Source of the DNA: Variovorax ginsengisoli
GTDB taxonomy: Bacteria; Pseudomonadota; Gammaproteobacteria; Burkholderiales; Burkholderiaceae_C
DNA: 64,000 nucleotides
Reading direction: 5' to 3'
NCBI RefSeq assembly: GCF_030486595.1
Contig: NZ_JAUJZH010000028.1
Span: forward strand, 44,546 to 108,545
Below are positions 52,346-61,725 of this stretch, in pieces. The number at the start of each line of letters is the position of its first letter. The stretch's first letter is position 1. A model generated the notes under the pieces. The model worked only from the letters and a program-made list of their open reading frames with translations. It ran no database searches and had not been told where the DNA came from. Position numbers and translations under genes: made by a program.

Positions 52346-53509
52346 ATGACCAGCACCTGCCGCCTGAAGTTGTACGGAGTCGCTTGTGCGAGCGCGATCG
52401 TGGTGGCCGCCTGCGGTGGCGGCGGTGGCTATTCCGGCGGCATGGCGTCGGTCATCGCCTCGCCTGCCGCTGCCCCTGCCGGCGGCGGCGCGGCCGTCAT
52501 GGACAAGGGCTTCGTCGCGACCAACCTGGTGTCCGACCTGCCGGTCGCGAACACGCTGTATGCGAACGCCAACGCCGATCCGACCCTGGTCGACGCATGG
52601 GGCGTGGTCTTCAACCCGCGGGCCTTCGTCTGGGTGGCGAACCGGTCCACCTCGACCTCGACGCTGTACGACGGCGCCGGCGTGCCGCAGTCTCTGGTGG
52701 TGTCGATCCCGCCCGGCACTGCGGGCAGCGCCAGGCCGACCGGCATCGTCTTCAACGGCCATTCGGACTTCATGGTCACGGCCAACGGCATGTCCGGCGC
52801 CAGTGCCTTCATCTTCGCCGGCCTCGGCGGCACGCTGTCGGGCTGGTCGCCCGGCGTCGATCAGACCCATGCCATCACGGCCTTCGACGGCGGCAACGCC
52901 GGGGCGGTCTACACGGGGCTGGCGCTCGCCAGCCGGGGCGCGTCGGACTTCCTGTACGCGGCGGATTTCCGGAATGCGACGGTCGACATGTTCGACGCGG
53001 CATTCAACAAGGTCGGCGGCGCGGGCAGCTTCGTCGACCAGGCCTTGCCGGCCGGCTATGCGCCCTACGGCGTCCAGGCGATCGGCGACCAGGTCTATGT
53101 GAGCTATGCCCGGCAGGGCGCGCAGACGGGCGTTGCTGTCACGGGCGCCGGTCAGGGCGCCATCGATGCCTTCGACACGGCCGGCAACCTGGTCAAGCGG
53201 CTGGTGTCGCCCGGCGGCGCGCTCGACGCACCGTGGGGCATGGCCATGGCGCCGGCCGCCTTCGGCACCTTCGGCAACGCCTTGCTGGTGGCCAACGTGG
53301 GCGACGGAAGGATCAACGCATTCGACACCTCGACCGGTGTCCTGCTGGGCACAATGTCGATGGCGGACGGCAACCCGATCGCCATCGACGGACTGCACGG
53401 GATCGCGTTCGGCAACGGCATCGGCAACCAGCCGACGAGCACGCTTTTCTTCGCCGCGGGCCCCGGCGGAGGAATCCATGGCGTCTACGGGCGCATCGAC
53501 ATCCGCTGA
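52346..53509 (+). CDS. TIGR03118-family lipoprotein
   Basis: This 387-residue protein has a lipoprotein signal (SAIVVAAC) with a glycine run after it. The TIGR03118 pattern follows: FVATNLVSDLPVANT, DPTLVDAWGVVFNPRAFVWVANRST, and repeated blades such as DAPWGMAMAPAAFGTFGNALLVANVGDG. It is probably a beta-propeller on the outer membrane. The function of the family is unknown. Confidence 0.85.
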   Translation: MTSTCRLKLYGVACASAIVVAACGGGGGYSGGMASVIASPAAAPAGGGAAVMDKGFVATNLVSDLPVANTLYANANADPTLVDAWGVVFNPRAFVWVANRSTSTSTLYDGAGVPQSLVVSIPPGTAGSARPTGIVFNGHSDFMVTANGMSGASAFIFAGLGGTLSGWSPGVDQTHAITAFDGGNAGAVYTGLALASRGASDFLYAADFRNATVDMFDAAFNKVGGAGSFVDQALPAGYAPYGVQAIGDQVYVSYARQGAQTGVAVTGAGQGAIDAFDTAGNLVKRLVSPGGALDAPWGMAMAPAAFGTFGNALLVANVGDGRINAFDTSTGVLLGTMSMADGNPIAIDGLHGIAFGNGIGNQPTSTLFFAAGPGGGIHGVYGRIDIR

Positions 53510-53537
53510 GGCCTGGGCCATGAAGGAGCAACTCACC

Positions 53538-54077
53538 ATGAAACGCGCAATGACAGTCTTCGTTTCCGTCGCCTCGCTGGCCTTCAGCCTGTCCGCGCTC
53601 GCGGCTGGGGGAGGGGGTGGAGGCGGCGGTGGTGGCGGCGGTGGTGGTGGAGGAGGAGGCGGCGGCGGTGGACCGGGAACCAGCGAGCAAGTCAATCCCG
53701 ATCCCGACTTCAGGGCCGGCATGACGGCCGTCAAGAAGGAGGACTGGCAGCAGGTCGTGGCCCACATGACGGTCTACGTGCTGCGCGCGCCGGGCGACGC
53801 CGATGCCTGGAACGAACTCGGCCACGCGCACCGCAAGCTGGGCAACATGGACCTGGCGCTGAGCGACTACGACAAGGCGCTGAAGATCAACCCGAAGCAC
53901 CGCGGCGCGCACGAATACCTCGGCGAAGCCTACCTGCAGATGGGCGACCTCGGCCGGGCCGAGCAGGAGTTGAAGGTGCTCGATTCGCTCTGCTTCTTTC
54001 CGTGCGAGGAGTACACCGACCTGAAGGCGGAGATCGCGAAGTACCGCAGCCAGCAACGTGCGCAGTCGGGATCGTGA
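53538..54077 (+). CDS. Exported poly-glycine TPR protein
   Basis: This 179-residue protein has a signal peptide (FVSVASLAFSLSALA), then 22 glycines in a row, then two or three TPR units (DADAWNELGHAHRKLGNMD, HRGAHEYLGEAYLQMGDLG). An AAGGAG site selects ATG 53538. It is likely a periplasmic scaffold. The glycine run uses all four Gly codons, so it is not a simple triplet expansion. Confidence 0.8.
   Translation: MKRAMTVFVSVASLAFSLSALAAGGGGGGGGGGGGGGGGGGGGGGPGTSEQVNPDPDFRAGMTAVKKEDWQQVVAHMTVYVLRAPGDADAWNELGHAHRKLGNMDLALSDYDKALKINPKHRGAHEYLGEAYLQMGDLGRAEQELKVLDSLCFFPCEEYTDLKAEIAKYRSQQRAQSGS
53607..53672 (+). repeat. Glycine-coding tract (22 codons)
   Basis: Sixty-six bases of GGN codons follow the signal peptide region. 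The complement reads as poly-proline, which produces a long false frame on the minus strand. Confidence 0.9.
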
Positions 54078-54645
54078 CGCCTTGAAGCCGCATGCCGCCG
54101 CCAGGGTGCTGCTGCTCGCCGGGGCGCTGTGCATGCTCGCCGCGGCCGGCGCGCAGCAGGTCGCGATCGAGACCAACGGCCAGGGCGAGTCGATCACCGT
54201 GACGGCGTCGGCCGAGATGCGGGTGGACCCGCGCACGGTGTGGAGCGTGATCACCGACTACGACCATCTCGCCGAGTTCATTCCGTACATGCGCAGCTCG
54301 CGCGTGGTGTGGCGCGCCGCCGACCACGTCATCGTCGAGCAGACGGGGGAGTTCGGCTTCCTGTGGTTCAGCCAGCCGGTGCAGGCGCGGCTGGCGGTGG
54401 TCGAAGTGCCGCCGCAGTCGGTCGTGGCGCATGCGGTCGGCGGCAACCTGAGGGACATGGAAGGCCGCTACACGGTGGCGATCATGCCCACCGGCACGGT
54501 GCGGCTGAGCTATTCGGGCCGGCTGGTGCCCGACTTCGCGGTCCCGCCGGTGATCGGCAAGATGGTGGTGCGCAACGTGCTCGCGGATCAGTTCCGGGCC
54601 ATGGTCGAGGAGATCGTGCGCCGCGATGCGGAGAAGGCGCAGTAG
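54058..54645 (+). CDS. SRPBCC (START-like) family protein, exported
   Basis: This protein of about 195 residues has a signal peptide (VLLLAGALCMLAAAGAQQ) and a START-like domain (EMRVDPRTVWSVITDYDHLAEFIPYM, LRDMEGRYTV, VRNVLADQFRAMVEEIVRR). These folds bind hydrophobic ligands. The GTG at 54058 overlaps the TPR gene by 20 bases; a TTG at 54082 is also possible and gives a tidier signal peptide. Confidence 0.78.
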   Translation: MRSRDRDALKPHAAARVLLLAGALCMLAAAGAQQVAIETNGQGESITVTASAEMRVDPRTVWSVITDYDHLAEFIPYMRSSRVVWRAADHVIVEQTGEFGFLWFSQPVQARLAVVEVPPQSVVAHAVGGNLRDMEGRYTVAIMPTGTVRLSYSGRLVPDFAVPPVIGKMVVRNVLADQFRAMVEEIVRRDAEKAQ

Positions 54646-54780
54646 CCCGGTCGAGCCCCTCAGTTGTGATGATGGCCGTCCGGCGGAGCCCGATGCGCCG
54701 AATGGCCAATGGACAGCCACTGCGCTGGCTGGGACCATCCTCCTGCATGCACTCCGTGCGTGCGGTCGAGGAGGTGCTCC

Positions 54781-56868
54781 ATGCGCGAACGCCCGTCAGG
54801 CCGATCGCCCGCCAACGCCCTGGCCCAGGCCCTGGTGTGGCTCGCGTTGGGCATGGGCGCATCGTGGGCGCAAGACGCACCGGTGCAGCCGATCGATCGC
54901 TCGAAGCTGCTGCAGAAGCGGGTGCCGGCGCAAGCGCCGACCGAAGCGATGACGCAAGTCCCGGCGCAGGGCGCCACCCGGGCACGGGTACCGACGCCGA
55001 CACCGACACCGAAATCGACACCGGGGACGTCTGACGCAGCCCCGCCTGCGGCCCAGGCGCCGCCGCAGCGTCCTTCGGACCGGGACCGCTTCAGGGCCCT
55101 GGCGGAGGCCGCTGCCGCTGCTGCCGCCGCTGCCGCCGCCGGGCACGCAAGGACGCCGGATCCCGCCAGCCCGCCTCGGCAGCCGGCGCCTGATCGCCCC
55201 GCTCCGCGCACGCCCGACCCGCCGGTGCAGGTGCCTCGCTACCGGGTGCCGGACCTGGCCGGCCAGGACTGCATCGGCGCGCGCCAGGCGGTCATGAACG
55301 CGGGGCTGATGCAGTTCCAGTGCGAGGTGGTCGCCGGCCCCGGCACGCTGCCTTCCGGCCGCATCTACAGCCAGTCGCCGGGGCCCGGCACCATCTTGAA
55401 CGAGCAGCGTCCGGTGCAGGCGCGGCAGCAACCGGTGCAGGTGCTGGTGCCGAACGTCGTCGGCATGCCCGAGGCCCAGGCCGCGGCTGCAGTGGCTCAG
55501 CGCAACCTGAGGGCGTCGATGTCCGGGCCGGCCGCGAGCATCGGCCGGCAGGTGGCGAACCAGTCGCCGCAAGCTGGCGCTGCGGCGCTGCCGGGCAGCA
55601 GCGTGAGCCTGACGCTGGCCTTGACCGTGCCGATGCTCGACGGCCTCGACTGCGATGCGGCGCGTGCCAGCGCGCGTGCCCATGGCTTCGATGCCTTCGG
55701 TTGCGAGCCGCGATTCGCAGGCGCCTCGCAGCCCTTGCACAAGGTCTTCGAGCAGCTGCCGAGGGCCGGCGCCGTGCTCGCTTCGCCGCAACCGGTGCAG
55801 GTGGCGGTCGCCAAGGCGGTGCAGGTCCCGAACGTCGTCGGCCTCGGACTCGGGAAAGCGCTGGCCGCGCTCGACGGCGCCATGCTGCAGGGTCGCCCCG
55901 ACGGCAGCGATGGCGATCGCGACGTGCGCACGCAGCGCCCGGCGGCGGGCAGCGAGGCGCCGCCTCACAGCGCGGTCGAGCTGGCGACGCTGCGCTTCGT
56001 GAAGGTGCCCGCGGTGGTCGGGCTGTGGCTGTCGGATGCGAAGGTCCGGCTCCAGGGCGCGGGGCTCACTGACAAGCCGGACCATGCCGACCGCCCCGAC
56101 GCGCGCAAGATCGACCATCAGCAGCCGCCGGCGGGCGGGCGCGCCGCGGCCGACACCGCCGTCGCGCTGTCCACCCATGTCGAGGTCGTGGTGCCGGACG
56201 TGCTGCTGAAGAGGCTGCCCGCGGCCATGGCGACGCTGCGGCAGGCAGGCCTGCTCCCCAAGCCCGACCCGGAGGATCGCGACAAGGATCGCGACCCGGA
56301 GCGCGAAGTGCGCTCGCAGACGCCGGCAGCGGGTACCTTCGTGCGCGAGAACAGTGAAGTGGCGCTGGCGACCATGCGGCTGGTCGTGGTGCCGGCCGTC
56401 GTCGGCCAGACCTGCGAAAGCGCCGTGCAGAAGGCGCGCGACGAGGGCATCGCGTTCCGATGCAAGGTCGACAGCCTGCTGCCGGTGACGCTGGGGCAAC
56501 CGGTGGTCACGTCGCAGCCGAGCTTCGACAAGCCGGTCGACCAAGGCACGCTGATCGAAGTGCTCGCGGAGCCGCCATGGTGGTCCACGCCGGCGCTGCT
56601 GACGATGCTGGTGTCGAGCATCGGCGGGCTGGGCTGGGGCGGCCGCCGGTGGTTCCGGTGGCGGCCGACCCCGGTGCCGCCGCCGCCACCAGCACCGACG
56701 CTGTATTGGCGGCTCGCGCCCGACATTGCGCCGGCGCTCAGCCTGCACCTGGGCGGGGTCGATGGCGACGCGCGCGATCGCGAGTCGCGCATGGGCTGGC
56801 GCGTGGCGGGCGGCGAGCCGCTCGTGTGCCTGCGAGGCCTGCAACCACTGGCTGGAGAATCGAAATGA
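54781..56868 (+). CDS. Seven-PASTA-repeat membrane protein
   Basis: This 695-residue protein has a signal peptide, a Pro/Thr-rich linker, an alanine run, then seven PASTA repeats (openings such as YRVPDLAGQ, VLVPNVVGM, VQVPNVVGL, VKVPAVVGL, VVVPDVLLK, VVVPAVVGQ). Repeats 1, 3 and 7 each hold two Cys about 20 residues apart, likely disulfides. A C-terminal helix (LLTMLVSSIGGLGWGG) and a basic tail end it. No kinase domain is present. GAGGAGG precedes ATG 54781. Confidence 0.82.
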   Translation: MRERPSGRSPANALAQALVWLALGMGASWAQDAPVQPIDRSKLLQKRVPAQAPTEAMTQVPAQGATRARVPTPTPTPKSTPGTSDAAPPAAQAPPQRPSDRDRFRALAEAAAAAAAAAAAGHARTPDPASPPRQPAPDRPAPRTPDPPVQVPRYRVPDLAGQDCIGARQAVMNAGLMQFQCEVVAGPGTLPSGRIYSQSPGPGTILNEQRPVQARQQPVQVLVPNVVGMPEAQAAAAVAQRNLRASMSGPAASIGRQVANQSPQAGAAALPGSSVSLTLALTVPMLDGLDCDAARASARAHGFDAFGCEPRFAGASQPLHKVFEQLPRAGAVLASPQPVQVAVAKAVQVPNVVGLGLGKALAALDGAMLQGRPDGSDGDRDVRTQRPAAGSEAPPHSAVELATLRFVKVPAVVGLWLSDAKVRLQGAGLTDKPDHADRPDARKIDHQQPPAGGRAAADTAVALSTHVEVVVPDVLLKRLPAAMATLRQAGLLPKPDPEDRDKDRDPEREVRSQTPAAGTFVRENSEVALATMRLVVVPAVVGQTCESAVQKARDEGIAFRCKVDSLLPVTLGQPVVTSQPSFDKPVDQGTLIEVLAEPPWWSTPALLTMLVSSIGGLGWGGRRWFRWRPTPVPPPPPAPTLYWRLAPDIAPALSLHLGGVDGDARDRESRMGWRVAGGEPLVCLRGLQPLAGESK

Positions 56869-57542
56869 GCGTTGTCGAACTGAAAAGCGATCAGGCCCTG
56901 CACCGGTTGCTCGCGGTGGTCGACACCGGCGAAGGCGTGAAGGAGGTGCGCCGCCTGGCGGCCCTGAGCGTGGGCAACGTCGATGCCAAGGGCGCTTCCA
57001 TCCTCGGAAAGACAGTGGCCGACTGGGCGACGGCAGACCTCGAGAAGGAAATCGAGAAGGCGTTTTCTCCCGACCCCTTCGCGCTGATGGCCAAGGCCTG
57101 GGCGCAGGTGCGCGAGGTGCGCAAGGCGATCGACGCCAGCCGCGGCCCGCCGCCGAAGGCGCAGACGGTGGCGCTGCTCAAGCACGAGATCGAAGCCAGT
57201 ATGGAGCCGAGGCTGGTGCTCAATGTGACCGGCGTCGACTGGTGCGACGTCAAGCTCGCGTTGTCGCTGAAGTTGAGCTTCGAATCGGTGCAGATCGAAC
57301 TGAACGATGGCCGCATCAGCGCGTTGAAGCTGGGCAACCCGAGCGGCAACATCAGCCTGAAGTGCGCCGGGGAGGAGGTGGCGGCCTTCAAGCGCGAGAT
57401 CAAGATCGCCCGCGCCTACAAGTTCGCGGCACCGGTGCCGATGCCGGCGGCCGTGCCTGCAGCACTGGCGTCGCCCGAATTGCCGGCGATGTCGCAATCG
57501 GTCGCGCCACTCGTCAGTCATGGCGTCCCGATCATTGCCTGA
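56865..57542 (+). CDS. Unknown protein coupled to the PASTA gene
   Basis: This 225-residue cytoplasmic-looking protein overlaps the PASTA gene by an ATGA. It is helical at first (DQALHRLLAVVDTGEGVKEVRR), then has a beta-rich segment (VKLALSLKLSFESVQIEL) and a Pro/Ala-rich tail. I recognise no family. Strict coupling suggests the two act together. Confidence 0.7.
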   Translation: MSVVELKSDQALHRLLAVVDTGEGVKEVRRLAALSVGNVDAKGASILGKTVADWATADLEKEIEKAFSPDPFALMAKAWAQVREVRKAIDASRGPPPKAQTVALLKHEIEASMEPRLVLNVTGVDWCDVKLALSLKLSFESVQIELNDGRISALKLGNPSGNISLKCAGEEVAAFKREIKIARAYKFAAPVPMPAAVPAALASPELPAMSQSVAPLVSHGVPIIA

Positions 57543-57662
57543 AGAGTCTGGGACTGTATATTCAGATTGCCAATGCAATGAGTCGCAGTCGGCAGCGAAT
57601 GAAGCTGTCATTCGACGCGCAATGACTGGCTCCATGCCATGTCGCAATACAACAACGCAGAT

Positions 57663-57959
57663 TCAATTGGTTGAGGTCGCGAACGGCTGACGGCCAACCT
57701 CGAGGTCGGCGAGATCGCGTTGAGGTCGATCATTGCGCCCGCACCGTGGCTCGATGAAACATCGAGCAGCGCGGCGAACGCGCGCCACGAAGTCCCCGTG
57801 CCCCAGCTCCGACTCCATCTTGCGGCATGCCTGCGCCGCCTCGTGGAAGGCGTCGGCGTCGGCGGCGGTCGAGCGCTCCCGAAGCAGTTCGACCGCGCGG
57901 ACGCCATTCCTGAACTTGTCGCGAATCTCCCCTTTGGTCGTGAAGACCTTTCCGGTCAA
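57663..57959 (-). CDS. Candidate small protein coupled to panC
   Basis: A frame of 98 codons starts at a TTG that overlaps the panC stop (TTGA). The first 65 residues read like a real helical protein (TKGEIRDKFRNGVRAVELL, EAAQACRKMESELGH). The C-terminal part is less convincing. No family recognised. Confidence 0.4.
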   Translation of the reverse strand: MTGKVFTTKGEIRDKFRNGVRAVELLRERSTAADADAFHEAAQACRKMESELGHGDFVARVRRAARCFIEPRCGRNDRPQRDLADLEVGRQPFATSTN

Positions 57960-58792
57960 GCTGCTTGCGGGATCTCCAGGTTGTCGATCAGCCGGGTGCT
58001 TCCCAATCGCGCCGCCGCCAGCGCCACCAGTGGCTCGGCTTCGGTGGGTGCCTGCAGGTCGGCGCGCCGGCGCAGCACCATGTAGTCGGGCTGCCAGCCC
58101 CGTGCGCTCAGCGATTGCATCGCGCGCGCCTCGATCGCGGCGAAGTCGCGCTCGCCCGCCTGCACAGCCGCGGCCATGGCCTTCAGCGCGAGCGACAGCT
58201 GCACGGCTTCGGTGCGCGCGGCCTGGTCGAGGTAGCCGTTGCGCGAAGACAGTGCGAGCCCGTCGTCGGCGCGCCGGGTCTCGCTGCCCACGATCTCGAT
58301 CGGCAAGGCGAACTGCCGCACCATGTGGCGGATGACCAGCAACTGCTGGTAGTCCTTCTTGCCGAACACGGCCACGCGCGGCTGCACGCAGGCGAAGAGT
58401 TTCATGACGACCGTGCAGACGCCGACGAAGAAGCCCGGGCGGAAATGGCCTTCGAGGATGTCGGCCAAGGCGCCGTCGGGGTGCACCTTGCAGGTCTGGG
58501 GTTCGGGGTAGAGGGTACGCTCGTCGGGCGCGAACAGCACGTCGCAGCCGGCCGCCTGCAGCTTGTCGCAGTCGCTGTCCCAGGTGCGCGGGTAGGTGTC
58601 GAAATCCTCGTGCGGAAGGAACTGCAGGCGGTTCACGAAGATGCTGGCGACCGTGACGTCGCCCCGCGGCCTGGCCTGCCGCACGAGGTCGAGGTGGCCG
58701 TCGTGCAGGTTGCCCATGGTGGGGACGAAGGCGGGGCGCTCGAAGCGGCCCAGGTGGTCGCGCAGTTCGGGGAGGGTGCGGATGACGTGCAT
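57956..58792 (-). CDS. panC: Pantothenate synthetase
   Basis: This 278-residue enzyme joins pantoate and beta-alanine with ATP. PTMGNLHDGHLDLV is the adenylate-binding HxGH region; GKKDYQQLLVIRHMVRQF and LALSSRNGYL complete the site. It follows panB by 11 bases on the minus strand. Confidence 0.95.
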   Translation of the reverse strand: MHVIRTLPELRDHLGRFERPAFVPTMGNLHDGHLDLVRQARPRGDVTVASIFVNRLQFLPHEDFDTYPRTWDSDCDKLQAAGCDVLFAPDERTLYPEPQTCKVHPDGALADILEGHFRPGFFVGVCTVVMKLFACVQPRVAVFGKKDYQQLLVIRHMVRQFALPIEIVGSETRRADDGLALSSRNGYLDQAARTEAVQLSLALKAMAAAVQAGERDFAAIEARAMQSLSARGWQPDYMVLRRRADLQAPTEAEPLVALAAARLGSTRLIDNLEIPQAA

Positions 58793-58803
58793 GGTCGGTG
58801 CGC

Positions 58804-59688
58804 CTACCAGGCGTGGAGTGAGTCGTCGGGAAAGCTGCCGTCCTTGACGGCGCGGACATAGGCCTGCATGGCCTCGGCGATGCCGGGCGCACCGGCCATG
58901 AAGTTGCGCACGAACTTCGGCAGCTTGCCGAGTCCGACGCCCAGCATGTCGTGCATCACCAGCACCTGGCCCGCGGTGCCGCGGCCGGCGCCGATGCCGA
59001 TCGTGGCGCAGTGCTTGAGTTCGGCCGTGAGTTCGGCGGCCAGCGCGGCGGGCACCATCTCGAGCACCAGCATCGCGGCGCCCGCATCCTGCAGCGCATG
59101 GGCCTGCTGCTTGAGCAGGGCCGCGGCCTCGCCGCCACGGCCCTGCACGCGGTAGCCGCCGAGCGCATGCACCGTCTGCGGCGTGAGGCCCAGGTGGGCG
59201 CAGACCGGAATGCCGCGCTCGACCAGGAAGCGCACGGTGTCGGTGGTCCAGCCGCCGCCTTCGAGCTTGACCATGTGGGCGCCGGCCTGCATCAGCACGG
59301 CGGCGCTGTGCAGCGCCTGTTCGCGCGACGCGTGGTAGCTGCCGAAAGGCAGGTCGGCGATCAGCCAGGCCGTGCCCTGGACCCGGCGCAATCCGCGCTC
59401 GACGCTTTCGGTGTGGTAGCGCATGGTGTCCAGCGACACGCCCACGGTGCTGTTGAGGCCCTGGCAGACCATGCCCAGCGAGTCGCCGACCAAAAGGCAT
59501 TCGACACCCGCGGCATCGGCCACGGCGGCGAAGGTGGCGTCGTAGGCGGTCAGCATGACGATCTTCTCGCCGCGCGCATGCATGTCGGCCAGCCGAGGCA
59601 GGCTGAGCGGCTTGCGCGTGGCCGGCGGCGAGGCCGGGGGCAGGGTGCCGTAGGGGATGGCCGCGTCGGCGGCGGCAGGGTTTGCCAT
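58804..59688 (-). CDS. panB: 3-methyl-2-oxobutanoate hydroxymethyltransferase
   Basis: This 294-residue TIM-barrel enzyme makes ketopantoate with methylene-tetrahydrofolate. VMLTAYDATFAAVADAAG, LLVGDSLGMV (metal-binding Asp) and KLEGGG are diagnostic. It begins 10 bases after panD. Confidence 0.95.
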   Translation of the reverse strand: MANPAAADAAIPYGTLPPASPPATRKPLSLPRLADMHARGEKIVMLTAYDATFAAVADAAGVECLLVGDSLGMVCQGLNSTVGVSLDTMRYHTESVERGLRRVQGTAWLIADLPFGSYHASREQALHSAAVLMQAGAHMVKLEGGGWTTDTVRFLVERGIPVCAHLGLTPQTVHALGGYRVQGRGGEAAALLKQQAHALQDAGAAMLVLEMVPAALAAELTAELKHCATIGIGAGRGTAGQVLVMHDMLGVGLGKLPKFVRNFMAGAPGIAEAMQAYVRAVKDGSFPDDSLHAW

Positions 59689-59698
59689 TGCGGGTCGC

Positions 59699-60100
59699 TC
59701 AGGCCGCGACGGCCTCGCCGGAGGCGGCCTGCACGGGGATGTGGGCGCGCTCTTCCTTGATGCGGTTGGCGCCGTCGACGAACACCAGCTTCGGCCGATG
59801 GCCGGCCACCTGGTCTTCGGGCACCAGGCCGAAGGCGGCGATGATGATCAGGTCGCCGACCGAGGCCCGGCGCGCGGCCGAGCCGTTGACGGAGATGATG
59901 CCGCTGCCGCGCTGGCCGCGAATCGCATAGGTCACGAAGCGTTCTCCGTTGTTGATGTTCCAGATGTGGACCTGCTCGTTCTCGGCCAGGCCGGCGGCGT
60001 CGAGCAGGTCTTCGTCGATGGCGCAGGAGCCTTCGTAGTGCAGTTCGCAGTCGGTGACCGCGACACGGTGGATCTTGGACTTGAGCAGGGTGCGGAACAT
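59699..60100 (-). CDS. panD: Aspartate 1-decarboxylase precursor
   Basis: This 133-residue protein makes beta-alanine from aspartate. The self-cleavage site is Gly24-Ser25 (HYEGSCAID), which yields the pyruvoyl group; Lys9, Tyr and Asn residues of the site are present. The ATG at 60100 lies 47 bases after nadB. Confidence 0.95.
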   Translation of the reverse strand: MFRTLLKSKIHRVAVTDCELHYEGSCAIDEDLLDAAGLAENEQVHIWNINNGERFVTYAIRGQRGSGIISVNGSAARRASVGDLIIIAAFGLVPEDQVAGHRPKLVFVDGANRIKEERAHIPVQAASGEAVAA

Positions 60101-60147
60101 GATGCGAAAGCTCTTTCTCTGTGGACGAAAAGGCGAAGGCGTCCGCG

Positions 60148-61725
60148 TCAGAGCGCGGGCGGCACGAGGATGGTCGGCGCCGCGGGTGCTGCGAGCGCCG
60201 GGTAGTCGCGGCTGAAGTGCAGGCCGCGGCTTTCGCGCCGGGCCTGCGCCGAGCGCACGATCAGGTCCGCCACCTGCACCAGATTGCGCAGCTCGAGCAG
60301 GTCGCGCGTGACGTGGAAGTTGCCGTAGAACTCCTGCACCTCGCCTTGCAGCAGCGCGATGCGGTGCGCCGCGCGTTCGAGCCGCTTGTTGGTGCGCACG
60401 ATGCCGACGTAGTCCCACATGAAGCGGCGCAGCTCGTCCCAGTTGTGCGAGATGACCACCGTCTCGTCGGCATCGGTGACGCGGCTGTCGTCCCAGGCCG
60501 GCAGCGCGGCCTGGGGCTGCCGGGGTGCCTGGGCGATGGCCGCGGCGGCGGCGCGGGCGAACACCATGCACTCGACCAGCGAGTTGCTGGCCAGCCGGTT
60601 GGCGCCGTGCAGGCCGGTGCAGGCGGTCTCGCCGATCGCGTAGAGGCCGGGCACGTCGGTGCGGCCGGCCAGGTCGGTAAGCACGCCGCCGCAGGTGTAG
60701 TGCGCGGCCGGCACCACCGGGATCGGCGAGCGCGTGATGTCGATGCCGAGCGCTGCGCAGCGCGCCAGGATGTTCGGGAAATGCTCCTGCAGGAAGGCCG
60801 GGCTCTGGTGCGAGATGTCGAGGTGCACGCAGTCGAGCCCGTGCTTCTTCATCTCGAAGTCGATGGCGCGCGCCACGATGTCGCGCGGGGCGAGCTCGGC
60901 GCGTTCGTCGTGCGCGGGCATGAAGCGGGTGCCGTCCGGCAGCAGCAGCCGGCCGCCCTCGCCGCGCACCGCTTCGCTGATCAGGAAGGACTTGGCATCC
61001 GGGTGGTACAGGCAGGTCGGGTGGAACTGGATGAACTCCATGTTCGCGACCCGGCAGCCCGCGCGCCAGGCCGCCGCGATGCCGTCGCCGGTGGCGGTGT
61101 CCGGATTGCTCGTGTAGAGGTAGACCTTGCCGGCACCGCCCGTGGCCAGCACGGTGTGGGGTGCGCGAAAGGTGAGGACCTCGTCGGTGGCCTCGTCGAG
61201 CACGTGCAGGCCCTGGCAGCCGGTGTCGGCGAGCCCGAGCTTGCGGCCGGTGATCAGGTCGACCAGCGTGTGCCGCTCGAACAGCGTGATGTTGGGCGTG
61301 CGCCTCACCTGCTCGATCAGCGTGCGCTGCACCGCGGCGCCGGTGGCGTCGGCCGCATGGACGATGCGGCGCTGGCTGTGGCCGCCTTCGCGCGTGAGGT
61401 GCAGCGCGCCGTCCTCGAGCGAGAAGGGCACGCCGAGCCCGCGCAGCCAGGCGATGGCCTCGGGTGCATGCTCGACCACGAAGCGCGTGGCGGCCAGGTC
61501 GCAGAGGCCCGCGCCCGCCACCAGCGTGTCGTCGACATGCGACTGCACGCTGTCGCCATCGGCGAGCACCGCCGCGATGCCGCCCTGGGCCCACTGGCTG
61601 GCGCCATCGTCCACCGCGCGCTTGGTGATGACGGCCACGCGATGCGTGGCTGCGAGGTGCAGTGCGGTGCTGAGTCCGGCCAGGCCGCTGCCGACGATCA
61701 GCACGTCGAATTCATGAAAAATCAC
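60148..61725 (-). CDS. nadB: L-aspartate oxidase
   Basis: This 525-residue flavoprotein oxidises aspartate to iminoaspartate for NAD synthesis. VLIVGSGLAGLSTALHLA binds FAD, SQWAQGGIAAVL is the family signature, and GLYAIGETACTGLHGANRLASNSL is the C-terminal FAD motif. It heads the nadB-panD-panB-panC run and diverges from nadC. Confidence 0.95.
   Translation of the reverse strand: MIFHEFDVLIVGSGLAGLSTALHLAATHRVAVITKRAVDDGASQWAQGGIAAVLADGDSVQSHVDDTLVAGAGLCDLAATRFVVEHAPEAIAWLRGLGVPFSLEDGALHLTREGGHSQRRIVHAADATGAAVQRTLIEQVRRTPNITLFERHTLVDLITGRKLGLADTGCQGLHVLDEATDEVLTFRAPHTVLATGGAGKVYLYTSNPDTATGDGIAAAWRAGCRVANMEFIQFHPTCLYHPDAKSFLISEAVRGEGGRLLLPDGTRFMPAHDERAELAPRDIVARAIDFEMKKHGLDCVHLDISHQSPAFLQEHFPNILARCAALGIDITRSPIPVVPAAHYTCGGVLTDLAGRTDVPGLYAIGETACTGLHGANRLASNSLVECMVFARAAAAAIAQAPRQPQAALPAWDDSRVTDADETVVISHNWDELRRFMWDYVGIVRTNKRLERAAHRIALLQGEVQEFYGNFHVTRDLLELRNLVQVADLIVRSAQARRESRGLHFSRDYPALAAPAAPTILVPPAL

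Noticed and set aside
51776..53767. Minus-strand frame of 663 codons opposite the porin, TIGR03118 and TPR genes
   Set aside because: The poly-proline start is just the complement of the glycine tract; the plus-strand genes have clear families.
54796..56844. Minus-strand frame of 682 codons opposite the PASTA gene
   Set aside because: Arg/His-rich shadow of a gene with repeats and a signal peptide on the plus strand.
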